Assembly (NCBI RefSeq): GCF_000002985.6
Contig: NC_003280.10
Span: 682,001-746,000 of the forward strand
DNA: 64,000 bases
Source: Caenorhabditis elegans
Taxonomy: Eukaryota > Nematoda > Chromadorea > Rhabditida > Rhabditidae
Direction of reading: 5' to 3'
The position numbers were made by a program, and so were the translations under genes. The notes beneath the pieces were generated by a model, which saw nothing but the letters and a program-made list of their open reading frames with translations, searched no databases and was not told the origin of the DNA. Positions 44,901-56,897 of the stretch are shown here, piece after piece. Within the stretch, counting starts at the first letter, position 1. Each line of letters opens with the position of its first letter.

Positions 44901-47900
44901 GTCAATGGCCTCTGCGTGGTCCGCTACGAGCAAAAAATCGACAATTTCCACAAAATCTGGCAAATTTTTCGGCAAAATTGGCTCCAAACTGGGCCTAAAG
45001 GATAAGGAGAAGCCGCTGCCAGTTGGAACATTCCTCACGCCGATGGATAATCATTTGGATGGAGGAGGAAATGATTATGACTCGACGGGACGGGGAACTA
45101 GCCGGAATTCTAGGTACTAGAATTGCGTGGAAAAATGAGAAGAAATGGACAAATTGGAGGTTTTTGAGTGAAAAAATGGGATTTTTCGACCATTTTGAGC
45201 ATGAAATCGGATAAAATTGGAAAATCTTGAGATTTTCAGGTCAAATTTGGCTCTTTTTTGAACTTATTTGCTCTAAAATGAAAATCGAGGCAAAATTGCA
45301 ATTTTTCCCGCAATTTTTCGTAGACTTCGGTGTTTGCGGACTTCTGGAGCTACCGTAATCACGGCCTCCTGCGCGTGAAATGCGCCAAGCGCACGAAGAA
45401 AGCGACGCGCTGTGACTTCTCTGCGTCTCCACTCTCTCGCGCGTGACGATAGAGCTCATTTGAAGTGCGTGTTTCAAAGACGGGAGACAGTGCAAATTTT
45501 AAAATAAAAATATGAAAAATGAAATGAGACGGTTTTTTCCAGCATTTTGACTACCCAACGAGATTTTACGGTTCACTCTGAAGAAATTTTTATTTCGTTA
45601 TTATTTCCCTCATACTAAGCGGCTCTGAAATTTTTTCTAATTTTTTTTGTTGTTTTTATATGAAGTCAATATCAAGAAGCATTATTCAATGACAAAAAAT
45701 ATCAAAAAATTAAAATCTTGTTTTTAAACATAGTATGCCCGTTTTTGGCAGGACGATATGGCTGGTATGGGCCAAGAGAGAAAAAAGTAAAAATCTTTTC
45801 TCACCGACTTTTAGAGAATTTTGAGCTTATTTTATTTTGACCACAAGCATTAATATCTGTTGAAAACTGACGTAGTTTTCTAACTAGGGAACCGTCACAA
45901 GGTGCCACTCGCTTTTTGGACGAAACATGTTTCATGTGAAAGCCCATGTTGAGAAACGGTAAAATGTAAATTTTTAGCTGCAAATTTTCAGAATTGAGCT
46001 CAGGGTGAGCATTAAAAGATGCTCACATCAGTACTAACTGCGCACTCCAGCCGCAATATTAGCGTATCGGTGAGGGTTGTGGTGGTGATTTTATGTGAAA
46101 AATATTATTTTTTGTCCATTGAAACGTTTTTACTACTTTGAAAAAAATTTAGAAGCTTTTTGAAAAAAAATTTTTTTTTTGAAAAATCTGAAATGTGAAA
46201 AAATAATCCAAAAAAATTTTTTTTTTCAAAATTTTTTTCAAAAGTGTTTTAAACTTTTACAGTTGATAGACAAGTGTTAAAAACCTAAAAATAGCAACTT
46301 GCTGAATCCGGGTTCAGATTTTTTTAAAGAATAAGTTACCAGTTTACTTGCTTTTTTTGCGAATTGTACCTTAACTTTGAGCTATAATATCTCTGTGATG
46401 AGCCACAGTCTTGTTTAGCGATCAACTACAAAGTTGTAGCAAATTTTCTGTTTAACATTTTGTTAATTAATTAATTTTTGGTATTAGTACCCCACGCAGA
46501 AAAAAAGGTCATTCACGTTTATGGAATATACGATTAAAAGTTGTACAGTCTCACAGATATGTTACTCTGCGAAAATCGCTGATAGCAAAAATTAATCAAT
46601 TAACAAAATGTTAAACAAAAAATTTGCTACAACTTTGTAGTCGATCGCTAAACAAGACTGTGGCTCATCACAGAGATATTATAGCTCAAAGTTAAGGTAC
46701 AATTCGCAAAAAAAGCAAGTAAACTGGTAACTTATTCTGTTAAAAAATCTGAACCCGGATTCAGCAAGTTGTTATTTTTAGGTTTTTAACACTTGTCTAT
46801 CAACTGTAAAAGTTTAAAACACTTTTGAAAAAAATTTTGAAACAAAAAAATTTTTTTGGATTATTTTTTCACATTTCAGATTAAAAAAAAAAATTTTTTT
46901 CAAAAATCTTCTAAACTTTTTTCAAAGTAGCAAAAACGTTTCAATGGACAAAAAATAATATTTTTCACATAAAATCACCACCACAACCCTCACCGATACG
47001 CTAATATTGCGGCTGGAGTGCGCAGTTAGTACTGACGTGAGCATCTTTAAATGCTCAGCCTGAGCTCGATTCTGAAAATTTGCAGCTAAAAATTTACATT
47101 GTACCGTTTCTCAACATGGGCTTTCACATGAAACATGTTTCGTCCAAAAAGCGAGTGGCACCTTGTGACGGTTCCCTAGTAAGTTTGAAATTTTCAACTG
47201 AAAAGCGCAAATTTTGTCAGTTTTTGCCATACCGTATCCAATAGGAAATGTTTATCCAAAATCCGTGGTCACCAAAAGTTTAAAAAAATATTTGTGCATC
47301 TTTTGGGCAAAAATTTGTACGTATTGGTAAAATATTGGCAGAGGAGTCTCAAAAAAACCAAACCCAATTCTAACTTTTTATACTTTATTTTTCCTTTAGT
47401 GAGCATTATCTCGAAAACTACGAAAGATATGAAAAACGTTTCAACTACAAAATTGAAGATGGTACTATAGCCAACATTTTCTCAGTTGATCATTTTTTTG
47501 TAAGTGTACTCATTGAAAAGTTATAACAGTGGTGAAGTACAAGGCAAAGATTTTATCGAGAAACTGAATGCTTGTTTTTTTAAATGCGTATATCTTTTTA
47601 ACAAATGAAGTAATCAAAAAAGTGTCAACTAAAGAATTGTAGTGTTTTATTTGGTGAACATTTCTTCAGTTGAAAGTTTTTTGATATCTGCACTCACGAG
47701 AGAGCTATGCTCTTTTGGAAACCGAACAAGGTAAATTCGTTGATTTAACCTCGATATCTATTATAGATCATAACTCAGTAACCAGTAATGGGATCAAAAA
47801 ACGTCCAACTGGAAAAATGTTTAAAATTGTTCAAATATTATTTTCATAGTTGACTGCTACTTGTTTTATTTCTTATTCGCAAAGTTACGCACGTTTAAAT

Positions 47901-50065
47901 AATATTTATTGTAATTTCTGGTATTTTGGAATACAAAAATGAAAAATTTTATTGAAAATCTCATTTAAGAATTCTTTTTTCATTCACTTTTAAAGTTTTT
48001 TTCGAATATATTCTTCAAAAACTCGAGAAATTAGCAAAAATTGAGGCCTTGTTCAAAATTTTCCTTTTTTGGTCGATTTTCACGCTTTGAGCGAGGGAAC
48101 GTGCGCAAGTGAGAGGCGAGAGACGACGAGAGCGACTTGCTTGCGCATTTCACGCGCAGGAGGCCGTGGTAATCCTCTTAACTATCGGAAATTCAAAATT
48201 TCCGCATTTTTCCGTAAAATTCGGTGTTTGCGGACTTCTGGAACCACCGTAACCCTTTGGAAAATTGAAAATCAGAATATCCCGCAATTTTTCGTAGAAT
48301 TTGATGTTTGCGGTCTTCCGGAGCTACCGTAACCCAATCGAAAACGAAAATCGCAATTTTCCTATTTTTAACCGATTTTAGGCTTAAAATTATCGAAATT
48401 GGTGGTTTTTTAGCCAAATTCTCTCAAAAATCTTGAATTTTACCCCACAAATTTGAAAAAAAAATTTTTGTTCGCCAAAAAATGCTCAAATTTTCAGCTT
48501 CAACGCCTACGACACATCAGCCCAGAACAATGGTCCATCCCGTCCTCCATCGTCATTTTCGTCCAATCAGAATCCATTTGCCGATTCCATTTCACCAGAA
48601 GCTCCACAAGCTCAGCCAGTTGCAGCCGCCCGTCGCCAGAGCACAACCACGCCGACTGGAAGATTTGGTGGAATTGGAGCAATTACCGGAGCAGCCACGT
48701 TGCCCCATGCGATGACGTCACCTGTGGTACGGAATCGATGGACTTTCGGCCGCAAAATTTCTCGTAAAAATGGGCTCTTTTTGCTCAATTTGGAGCATTT
48801 TTAGCGGTTACTGTAGCTCTGGAGCTCGAAATTTGGATTTCTGCCAAATTTTGCAAGTTCCAAAGGTTACGGTAGCTCTGGAAGCCCGGAAAAAATTTTC
48901 CGCTCCAGAAGCTAGTTTTCATCAAATTTTACTAGAAAATGGCTCGAAATATTAATTTTCAAGATTTTTGAAATAAAAAAATCAATTTTTAGCAAAATTT
49001 TACAAGTCCCAGAGGTTACGGTAGCTCAAGAACTCTGCTCTCAGTGAAAAATTGGATTTCTGCGGAGAAAAACCCAGGAATTTTGAATTTTTCGGAATTT
49101 TCAAGTTTTTAAACACTAAAATTCGCGGTAATTTTGATTTTTCAACCCAATTTCATGAATTTCCAATCAAAGTCTCCACTTTTCAGATGGCTCACGACAT
49201 GTTCCACCGATCGGGAAGCATTCGATCTACGGCCTCAAGCGGATTTGGCGGCTCTCAGAAGAATCAACGAAAGATCATTGATCCGAGCAACTCTGACGAT
49301 CTACTTGCAGTTATTGATAGTCTGAAGTTGGAGCTTCAGGTTAAAGATTCGAGGATGAAGGATATGCAGGGCTATATGGATTTGTTGGTACGGTTTTGTG
49401 CTGGAAATTGGGGAGATTTTTGACTCGAAAATCATAAAAATCGGAGGTTTTTGACCGAAAAATCACAAAAATCAACAGTTTTTGACTCAAAAAACATGAA
49501 AATCTGATTTTCTTGACCCAAAAATCATAAAAATCGGAGGTTTTTAACTCGAAAAAACATGAAAATTTCCACATTTGAGGCCGAAAACCCATGAAAATCG
49601 TAGATTTTTGAATCAAAAATCGAGAAAATTCGGAGTTTTTTGACCCAAAAATCATAAAAATCGGATTTTTTGACCCTACAAATCACAATAATCGGAGGAT
49701 TTTGACTCAAAAAACATAAAAATTCATAGTTTTTCGTGGGAAAATACGAAAAATCACAAAAATCGGAGCTTTTTTATCCAAAAATCTCAAAAATTGATGG
49801 TTTTTACTCGAAAATCATAAAAATAGAAGGTTTTTGACCAAAAAACATAAAAATCTGAGGTTTTTTGACTCGAAAAACATGAAAATTCCAATATTTTCGT
49901 CGGAAAAATTGGAAAAATCATGAAAATTCCCGCATTTGAAGCCAAAAAATCGTGAAAAGTGCCAAAAAATCACTTTTTTTTCAGATTTCCCGTGTGATGG
50001 AACGAAATCCGGAACTGCTGGCCGCCCCCGCAACCAATCAGAAGCCCAGAATGCGATTCTTCTAA
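41996..50065 (+). CDS. rfip-1: Rab11 family-interacting protein (class I FIP)
   Basis: Seven exons (41996-42023, 42428-42581, 43511-43776, 44810-45113, 48498-48726, 49187-49387, 49985-50065) join in phase to 420 residues. Residues about 10-140 are a C2 domain (TAARGLYMKNKSSLDAYATV, GECRWDEVCEFKLSD, GRCELELENAKM). The middle is Ser-, Lys- and Pro-rich. The C-terminal about 45 residues are the coiled-coil Rab11-binding domain with the signature YMDLLISRVMERNPELL. These effectors bind Rab11 on recycling endosomes and direct membrane recycling. The C2 domain points to the class I/Rip11 group. The C. elegans name is from memory. The first exon is uncertain: just upstream of exon 2 the in-frame stretch PRKFKTITV also looks like a C2 first strand, but no acceptor with the right phase precedes it. 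Intron 4 hosts a 2.8-kb transposon. Confidence 0.9.
42045..42380. repeat. AAAAATCGATAATTT repeats in rfip-1 intron 1
   Basis: About fifteen copies of GAAAAATCGATAATTT followed near 42320 by inverted copies, so the array can fold on itself. Confidence 0.85.
42700..43190 (+). repeat. GTGTTTGCGGACTT tandem repeats, rfip-1 intron 2
   Basis: Direct units of about 100 bp continuing the family seen at 39460-39995, broken by a MITE at 43193 and resuming to about 43460. Confidence 0.9.
43193..43383. mobile_element. 191-bp MITE with TA target duplication
   Basis: Terminal inverted repeats GTCTGAAATCACCCCGCCAC followed by T7. TA flanks both sides (43191-43192 and 43384-43385), as in Tc1/mariner-type insertions. 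It interrupts a GTGTTTGCGGACTT repeat unit. Confidence 0.88.
43840..44770. repeat. Alternating inverted repeats in rfip-1 intron 3
   Basis: Units of CTACCGTAACCC alternate with GGGTTACGGTAG every 100-150 bp, so neighbouring units can pair. They end at the acceptor ATTTTTCAG at 44801-44809. Confidence 0.88.
45360..48168. mobile_element. 2.8-kb non-autonomous DNA transposon, 5-bp TSD
   Basis: The ends are CACGGCCTCCTGCGCGTGAA and its inverted copy, about 26 bp before divergence. GTAAT flanks both sides (45355-45359 and 48169-48173). Removing the element and one GTAAT restores the local repeat TACCGTAATCCTC, which matches sister units such as that at about 39824. No transposase frame is seen inside. 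Lies in rfip-1 intron 4. Confidence 0.92.
45884..47179. mobile_element. 1.3-kb foldback element nested in the transposon
   Basis: Arms of about 600 bp begin CTAGGGAACCGTCACAAGGT and mirror each other almost perfectly around a loop near 46480-46590. TAA lies on both outer edges (45881-45883 and 47180-47182), consistent with a 3-bp target duplication. No coding capacity. Confidence 0.9.
49424..49984 (+). repeat. AAAATCATAAAAATCGGAGG repeats in rfip-1 intron 6
   Basis: Diverged units TTTTTGACTCGAAAATCATA fill the intron up to TTTTTTTCAG at 49984. Confidence 0.8.
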
Positions 50066-51006
50066 TTTTTTCCATATTTGTTCGATTTTTTTTTCCAAAT
50101 TCTCTTTGCCCCCCGAAACTCATTCCTCCAGCAGCTGACTTTACTGTGTACAAAATGTATTTTTTCGAAAAAAAACTTTTTTTTCTCATTTTCTGAGCCA
50201 AAGACCCCCCCCCCCCTCTTCATGTATCTTCCAATATCGATTTTTTTTTAAATCTGGTCACTTTTTTCTATTTTTCGCTAGATTTAGACCTTTACCCCCC
50301 ATTCCGACAAACGTGTAGAATTCCCAATTTGACCCCAGTTACCCCCTCCCAGTAATTTTTAAAATTTCCTGTGCAACTATCCTTATCAATCATCTACTTA
50401 TCACTAAAGCTCTGTGTCAAATTACGTTTTTTTAATTGATTTTTGCACTGATTTTCTGGCAAAATTTCGAATTTCGACTTTTTACACTAAGAATTTCGAA
50501 TTTTTAATGTAAAATTTGAATTCAGCGGGTCGAGTTACACATTGTGGCACTTTTTTCCAGCGTCGCAGATCAAAAATTGAAGTTTTGGGGTACTGTAGCA
50601 CCAGGAGTACGCAAACACCGACTACAGTACCCCAAAACACCCGATTTTACGACATTGGCGAATTTCGAGCTGAAAATTGATTTCACTGGGTAAAATGGGG
50701 TGCTGAGTTCGAAAATTGTATTGAAAATTTCTGAAAATTTTATTTGAAAATCCGAAATTTTGAGATTTTCCAAAAAATTTATTTTTTTGAAATGTTTTTT
50801 TAAAATGAAATCCTAAATTTTATTAAGTTTTTGAGAGCCCCTGGGAAGCAAAATTTGTATCTAAAAAATCTGCATTAATTTGCATTAAATAAAAAATCAG
50901 CAAAAATTAATTTTGCATAAAAAGCTTCTTTTCAAACCTCTGAAAAAAATTTTTCGTCTAAAATTTCAATTTTTCAGTGCAAAATTCGAGTTCAGCGCTT
51001 TATAAT
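50066..51006. other. 3' flank of rfip-1, no gene seen
   Basis: Contains a C10 run at about 50207, a diverged GTACTGTAGCACCAGGAGTACGCA unit at 50590 and otherwise AT-rich unique sequence. Confidence 0.55.
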
Positions 51007-51202
51007 ATTACGGGAACAATAAATCATGAGAATGCGTACTTGGTGCATTTTATTTGACGCGCGATATCTCTTAGCGAAAACTACAGTAAGAGCTTAAATA
51101 TCTATTGTTATTTGAGGTCTTACTGTAGTTTTCGCTAAGAGATATCGCGCGTCAAATAAAATGCACCAAGTACGCATTCTCATGATTAATTGTTCCCGTA
51201 AT
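51007..51202. mobile_element. Palindromic MITE, ATTACGGGAACA family
   Basis: Left ATTACGGGAACAATAAATCA and right TTAATTGTTCCCGTAAT mirror each other, with GCGAAAACTACAGTAAGAGC paired in the arms. Same family as 32090-32464. Confidence 0.9.
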
Positions 51203-51391
51203 ACGGCTATTGAGTTTTTTTTGAATTCCTAATTCAAAAATTTGGGTTACTGTATCCTCAAAAGTCCGCAAACACCGACTACAGTACCTAAAAAAACACC
51301 CGATCTTACGACATTCGCGAATTTCCAGAAAACTTAAATTCCATAGTCTTTTCTATTTTTTTTGAATAAATTCAGTTTTTGTTTTGAGCAG

Positions 51392-51603
51392 GGAACCTTT
51401 GGCAGTCGTCTCCCCTGGATCAACCAAACGACATGATGCCCATCAACAAGTCGAGTCGATCGGAAGTCAACTCATTTGCACCCACAAACACAGATTCTGA
51501 TGTTCCAGTTCCAGCTCTTCAGCACCGGATGCTCTTGTTTATCACGCCAATTGCACAGACAACTCCAAGTTCAGCTACTGATGCTCCAGACACTTGCTTC
51601 TGA
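51392..51603 (+). pseudogene. Orphan terminal exon, tail-like, copy 1
   Basis: After an acceptor TTTTGAGCAG, a frame of about 70 residues runs to TGA: NLWQSSPLD..., MPINKSSRSEVNSFAPTNT. It is homologous to 52352-52572 (NLWILS..., PINNPRRSELIPFAPTNT). No convincing upstream exon is found. I do not recognise the family. It may be the Ser/Pro/Thr-rich cytoplasmic tail of a lost or decayed membrane protein. Confidence 0.5.
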
Positions 51604-52351
51604 AATCCTTAGGCAACTACTAGTCATGAAGCTTCAGCTCCACTTCTGAAGTCACTTGCTAAAAACTCAGGATCCTGTTGCTTCCTACGTCGTGATCTGC
51701 TGCTGCTCCAGAGAAAAAATATTTTATTGAAGTGTTTAACCTGTTTTAATTCGGAATAAATATATTTTGTTCACTTGAAAAGTTGAAGCTTAGTTGAAAT
51801 TTCCAGTTGGAAATGAATAATTTCTGAGATCGTGGAATTTGGATACTGGAGCGCTCGAAACTGAATCATAATTTTTCAGATTTCCGAATTCATAAAGTTT
51901 AGAAAGTTTTTTTATACGTGAAATAAATATAAATATAGAATAAAATATAAAAACGAAATATAAATCTCACGTTTCAAGTTTGTAAATCCAACTCACTTTT
52001 AAAGATTTGGAAGTTACGTAATTTTCTGAAAACTTCTAGGATTGATTTGATGCAATTCATCAAGTTTTTGTTGGTCTTTGAAAGTGAGTTTTATTTGTGA
52101 TAATGATTTTAAATATTTTATTTTCAGATACTATACTATCAATTTACTTATCGCTTGCCAAGAACATTGTGTCAGACGAATTATTATAATTATTGTTACT
52201 ATGTTGGAGATATCAAGCTGGAATAATCATTTTATTATTTGTCAAAAACATTAAGTCTGACGGAATATTTGATGCGAGGAAACTGAAATCAATAAAATCT
52301 GTAAGTTTATAAGATTGAATTTTTTGAAATGAAAATTGATTTTTTGTGCAG

Positions 52352-52572
52352 GGAATCTTTGGATCCTATCAACTAATCGGCATCCCATCAACAATCCAAG
52401 ACGATCGGAGCTGATTCCCTTTGCACCAACAAACACAGTATATGATGATTCAGTGCAAGGTCTTCAGCACTTTCTACAGCATGATTCAGATGCTCTCGTT
52501 TATCAATCCATGTGCACAGCCCGTTCCAGTACATCTGATACTTCTGGCCCGGAGTTTCGTGAAGTTCAGTAG
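52352..52572 (+). pseudogene. Orphan terminal exon, tail-like, copy 2
   Basis: After TTTGTGCAG a frame of about 73 residues runs to TAG. It shares PIN..RRSE...FAPTNT and a similar Gln/His/Ser-rich end with copy 1. An upstream donor-bearing stretch (ending AAATCT/GTAAGT at 52301) could be an exon, but the phase does not fit. The two copies lie convergent with the WSN-Lon gene. Confidence 0.45.
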
Positions 52573-52649
52573 ATCATTTTAGTTTTTTTTATAATTAAAA
52601 ATTATTTTTCCAAAGCAAAGATTTCATTAGCCATATCTTTTCAAAAGTT

Positions 52650-55600
52650 CTATTCGTCTCGGGCACGAATCTTGTCAACGGTTTCCGACAAACTGCTGAC
52701 AGTGATGATCCGTACTTCATTCTTCAAAAACTCTGGAACTTCTTCTAAGTTTCCAAGTGGGATTACTGCAGTCTTGTGCATGTTCCATGCCAACGCCACC
52801 TTCTCTTTGATAGATCCCACCTGAAAATAGGCTTCTATTGTATTAGAATTTGAAACGTTTGGAAAAATGTGCTCAATTTTGGAAAGAATTTTGAATACAA
52901 CATAATGGTTGGTGTTTTCATGAAAATCAAAAACGTACCATTTCCACTTTGCCTCCTGTTCCAAGTGACCCTGTCACAAGAATGTCGTGCGGCATAGACC
53001 ATCCTTTCACAGCGAAAATCACAGAGAGTGCAGTGGCCAGCTCCCCGCTCGATCCTCTCAAACGCGATTCGGTCACGTATCTTATCGATATGAAGAGTGG
53101 AACGAGTGGATCGCCAGCACGGCGAATGAAGTGCTGAGCGGCGCCGTAAGCGTGTTGCATACAAATGGACATTCCAGGTGACAGGTTGCCAATGGGGTGA
53201 AGCTCGTCCTTTGTCGCCGGCGAAAATTCGCACTCTGAAACATAAATTATATATAATAGTTCGGAAAATAAGTTCTGAAGTATTCTTTCATTTCAAGATT
53301 TTCTTCAAATTTTTTGCGGGTGGCTTATAAATTCTAGTCAGCTTCTTGGTAAATTAATTTGGAAATATTATGAAACTTTTTGAAATTTTGAAAAATTTTT
53401 ATATTCTTCTTTTCGGTTAGGCTTTTGAGTTTTGATATTAACTTCTAAATCAATTAAGATATTAATGTCGAATCGTACTTCTAATGAACAATGATATTTT
53501 TCTTGTAAATCAAAGCCGAAAAGAGAAGCGTACAAATTAAATTGAAAATTTTCAAATTCAATGTTTTTTTCTTGAAATATATTAATAGACTTTATAACTA
53601 TTTCGGTAATTTCCAGACGTAGTTGATAGTTTTTCTTGATAAAAATTTAGAATGCTATGGAAAACACTGTTGATTATAAAAACTAAAGATAATAAAAACT
53701 ATTTTGTAGGCTGACAACATAAGTACTTTTTTGGAAATGAGAAGCTTGAGACTCACCAATCAATAACGGCGAAGCTACCCTGCCCTCCACGATGCCATGC
53801 TCGTCCTTGTAATGTTTGATCATCACTCCATTCACAACACAGCTTCCACTACTCAGAGCTTGTGGTGGGTTATCTGCAAATGAATCAATATCTATTATAC
53901 AACATTTAAACTTGAATTTGAAATTTTCCACAAACAAGTATTTTCTTGACAATAATCATGGGGTGCCATTCGAAAAAATTTCAAATTTTCGTAGATTAGA
54001 AAAAATGGGTTGAACCTTCTAAATCCCTTTTTGTTTTAATTTGAGACTTACGAAGAAAATATGCATGTTCATTTGAAAGAAAAACTATAAAAAATCACTT
54101 ACCATTATTTTTCTGCCGCTGTTTCTTGTGCCATTTGAGACCAAAGAAAATGAGAGCAGCCAGAAGAATCAGAAGAATAACACCAATAGCAATGAATGGC
54201 CACAGGGTGATGCTGAAAATTTGAAAATTTTTGAGAAACGGAAACTAAAACTCACGATGATTCGGGGTTCTTCAACTGAGCCAGAGTCTTGCCATATTCA
54301 GTAAATGAAGATTCCAGTGCTTGCAGAAACTTGGCAGAACTATCGAAAGCAGCAGAATACACGGCAGTATCAAAGATCTGGAGATGTCGAAAAAGTTTCA
54401 GGAGATCATCGAGTTGAGCTTTGGTTAATCCGGATGCTGCTCTTCTTGTTCTTGATGGTAGACGAATCTTCAATATTTCCACGGAACCGATGATAGCAGA
54501 CAGGTTCATGCTGACACCTTTGACACTTTTAACAGCTTGGAAAATTTCAGAATAGTCCGACAATTTGGTGGAATTTACTGGCTTCACAGTCTTCATAAAG
54601 GTTCCAGCTTCCTTCTTGATCCTATTCAACTCGCTCTCCAAACCATACAGTGATTTCAAGTTCTTGGCATCTTCAGGATCCACATTCTTCATCTCCACCT
54701 TAATCCCAGCAATCAAAACTTTCAGAGGTTTCAAATCAACTTTCTGGCTAGCCATCTGCTCCATAATCGTGATTCCACGCGTCGCCATTCCAACCACTTG
54801 TGAATCCTTGGCAATGCTGGCGAAAGATTCAGTTTTCGTGTTCTCCGAGTTCTCGATCCCTTCGATATAGCCACTGAGCTCCGCTAACTTCTCCTTGATA
54901 GACGGCAAACTAGCTATGAGAATTGGCAGCCCAACTTTCTTTGGATAACTGTCTCTACGTGCTCTGATGACATCAATCACTGGCTTGATTTTATTCAAAA
55001 AGGTCAAGTCATTTCTGAATTTCGAGAACTGTTCAACAAATTCTTGAAGCTGTTTAAAATTGTTTTCAAGGGCTTACACAGTCTTTAATAAAGTCCCCGT
55101 GCTAAGAGCATCAATTGATTCTTTTTCTTCTGATATAATCGAACGAATATCTTTTAATGCGTGACTCTCGTTAAATAGTTTTGGGAGTTCATCATCCGAA
55201 ACGGTGAGCATTTTTGATATGTCACCTATTTTTTGTTGGTAAGGTTCGGAATGAAGAGCCTTTGAGAGTTCAACTAATTTCTCACTAGCAAGAAGCTTCG
55301 ACGAAAGATGACCCATGTTTTTGAAAAGTTGTTCTAAAATTTTGAGGGAAGGAAGCTTACTAGAATCGATGAGAAATGGGATGCCCTTCACTGTCCCGAC
55401 GAATGGTTTGATGAAATCAGCAAGATTCACAAATTTCATAATTTCCGGATGTACTTCTGACAATTCGGTGAGAATTGTAGCCTCACCAGATTGAAATGAC
55501 TTATCAACGTTTTCTGCTTTGTTAGCCAATGTTTTCAATTGATTCAGAGCTTTTCCCAGATTGTCAGCTTGTCCAGCAACTGTCTCATTCACCCAACCAG

Positions 55601-56666
55601 TAAACAAGTCAGTGAAAATCATTGAAATATCTGATATTCCTTTAGGAAATCCCGCGAGGAATTTGGAATCAGGGATAGGAAGCTGACGAGTTACGAAGAG
55701 ATTATAAAGAGTTTCGATAACATGTAGATTGGTTTTCAAGTCTTCTGCTAAAGAACTCAAACTATCAAGATTCTTCTGAACAGCTTCTAGATTAGATTTA
55801 TCAACTGTAACGTTCTGAAACTTTTTGAGAAAACCACGAGATTTTTCCAGCATCGGATAAGCTTTATCTTTGCCTCTGAGCAGTTTGAATTTGGATAACG
55901 ACTCGAATAACTTGTGCTTAAATGTTGTGCACTCGGTGATTGCTGTTATAATCCGTTCAAGGTTGGTTTTATCTGGTTTCTCACTGAAAGTGTCCATTTT
56001 GCTCAGCACTGAATTCAAATCCTCTTCGAAATTTGACTCCAGCTTGTCCCATTCAAGGTTACTCTCCTTCAAACCCTTCAAATCTGTCAAATAACGATCA
56101 TTTTCAAGGATGATAACAGATGGATCAATCTTCGATAGCTTCTCCTGATCTGATACAAACGTGCGCAGCTGTTTCTCAACTTCACCAACATTCTTGTCTA
56201 ATTTTAGATCATTAATCCCTTCAACAATTTTGGATAACTTGTCAGTATTGATTGCAGATATCTGAGTGGGAGTCAGAGTTCCAAAATGAAGTAATTCAGG
56301 AATAAGATCATCTGATTTAATAGATCCATTGGATAATCCATGTTGAATATATATTCCATTTATAACTCGAGATATCATTTGCATTTGAATAAGCGAGGAT
56401 TTGAACTCTTCTGAAAAATATCCAGTTGCATTAATATTATTATTGCTTATACCATCTTCGCCAAGATTCGGAACAAATGGAGCACCGTGTATAGTATTCC
56501 AAAGTATCAATGATACTATTGGAATTAATTCTGAAAATAAGAAAATAAGAAAATAAGAAACTGATATCGTTCTTGAAGATTCTCGAAGAGTTACAAAGTG
56601 TAATATTTTCTGAAAACTCCTATTATAACTGAAACGCGCAGAAAAGTTAATTATCAACTCACTCAT
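52650..56666 (-). CDS. WSN-domain membrane protein with cytosolic Lon-type (S16) peptidase domain
   Basis: Seven minus-strand exons (56666-56663, 56530-55078, 55014-54256, 54212-54103, 53873-53757, 53234-52939, 52820-52650) join in phase to 969 residues. Residues 1-20 are a signal peptide (MKLIPIVSLILWNTIHGAPF). A WSN domain follows at about 45-120 (SRVINGIYIQHGL, LIPELLHFGTL). The ectodomain to about 738 is helical and Lys/Glu/Leu-rich. One helix spans about 742-763 (LWPFIAIGVILLILLAALIF), then a basic HKKQRQK stop. Residues about 780-969 match the Lon proteolytic domain: VTESRLRGSSGELATAL, DILVTGSLGTGG, VGSIKEKVALA, TAVIPLGNLEEVPEFL. Ser877 and Lys920 align without gaps with Ser679 and Lys722 of E. 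coli Lon, 43 apart in both. No AAA+ domain is present. Topology and activity are inferred. An in-frame 63-bp intron (55015-55077) is protein-like. Confidence 0.85.
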
Positions 56667-56897
56667 TTTCTTTGGAGGAACTATTTCAAAGTCTTGCAAG
56701 CTTCTGATGGTTTGGAACTTTCAAAAGATAGGAAAAGTCGCGAAATGATTCAAAAATTGATTAAATTTAGTTTTTTTTTAATTAGACGCAGAGTTTTAAA
56801 TGGGTTCATCTGAATATTCTTATTTCTGAGATACTAATCTCATTTGAAATTTTTGAGTGAAAATATCTGCTCCTAAAAATTCTCAATTTGTATTCAT

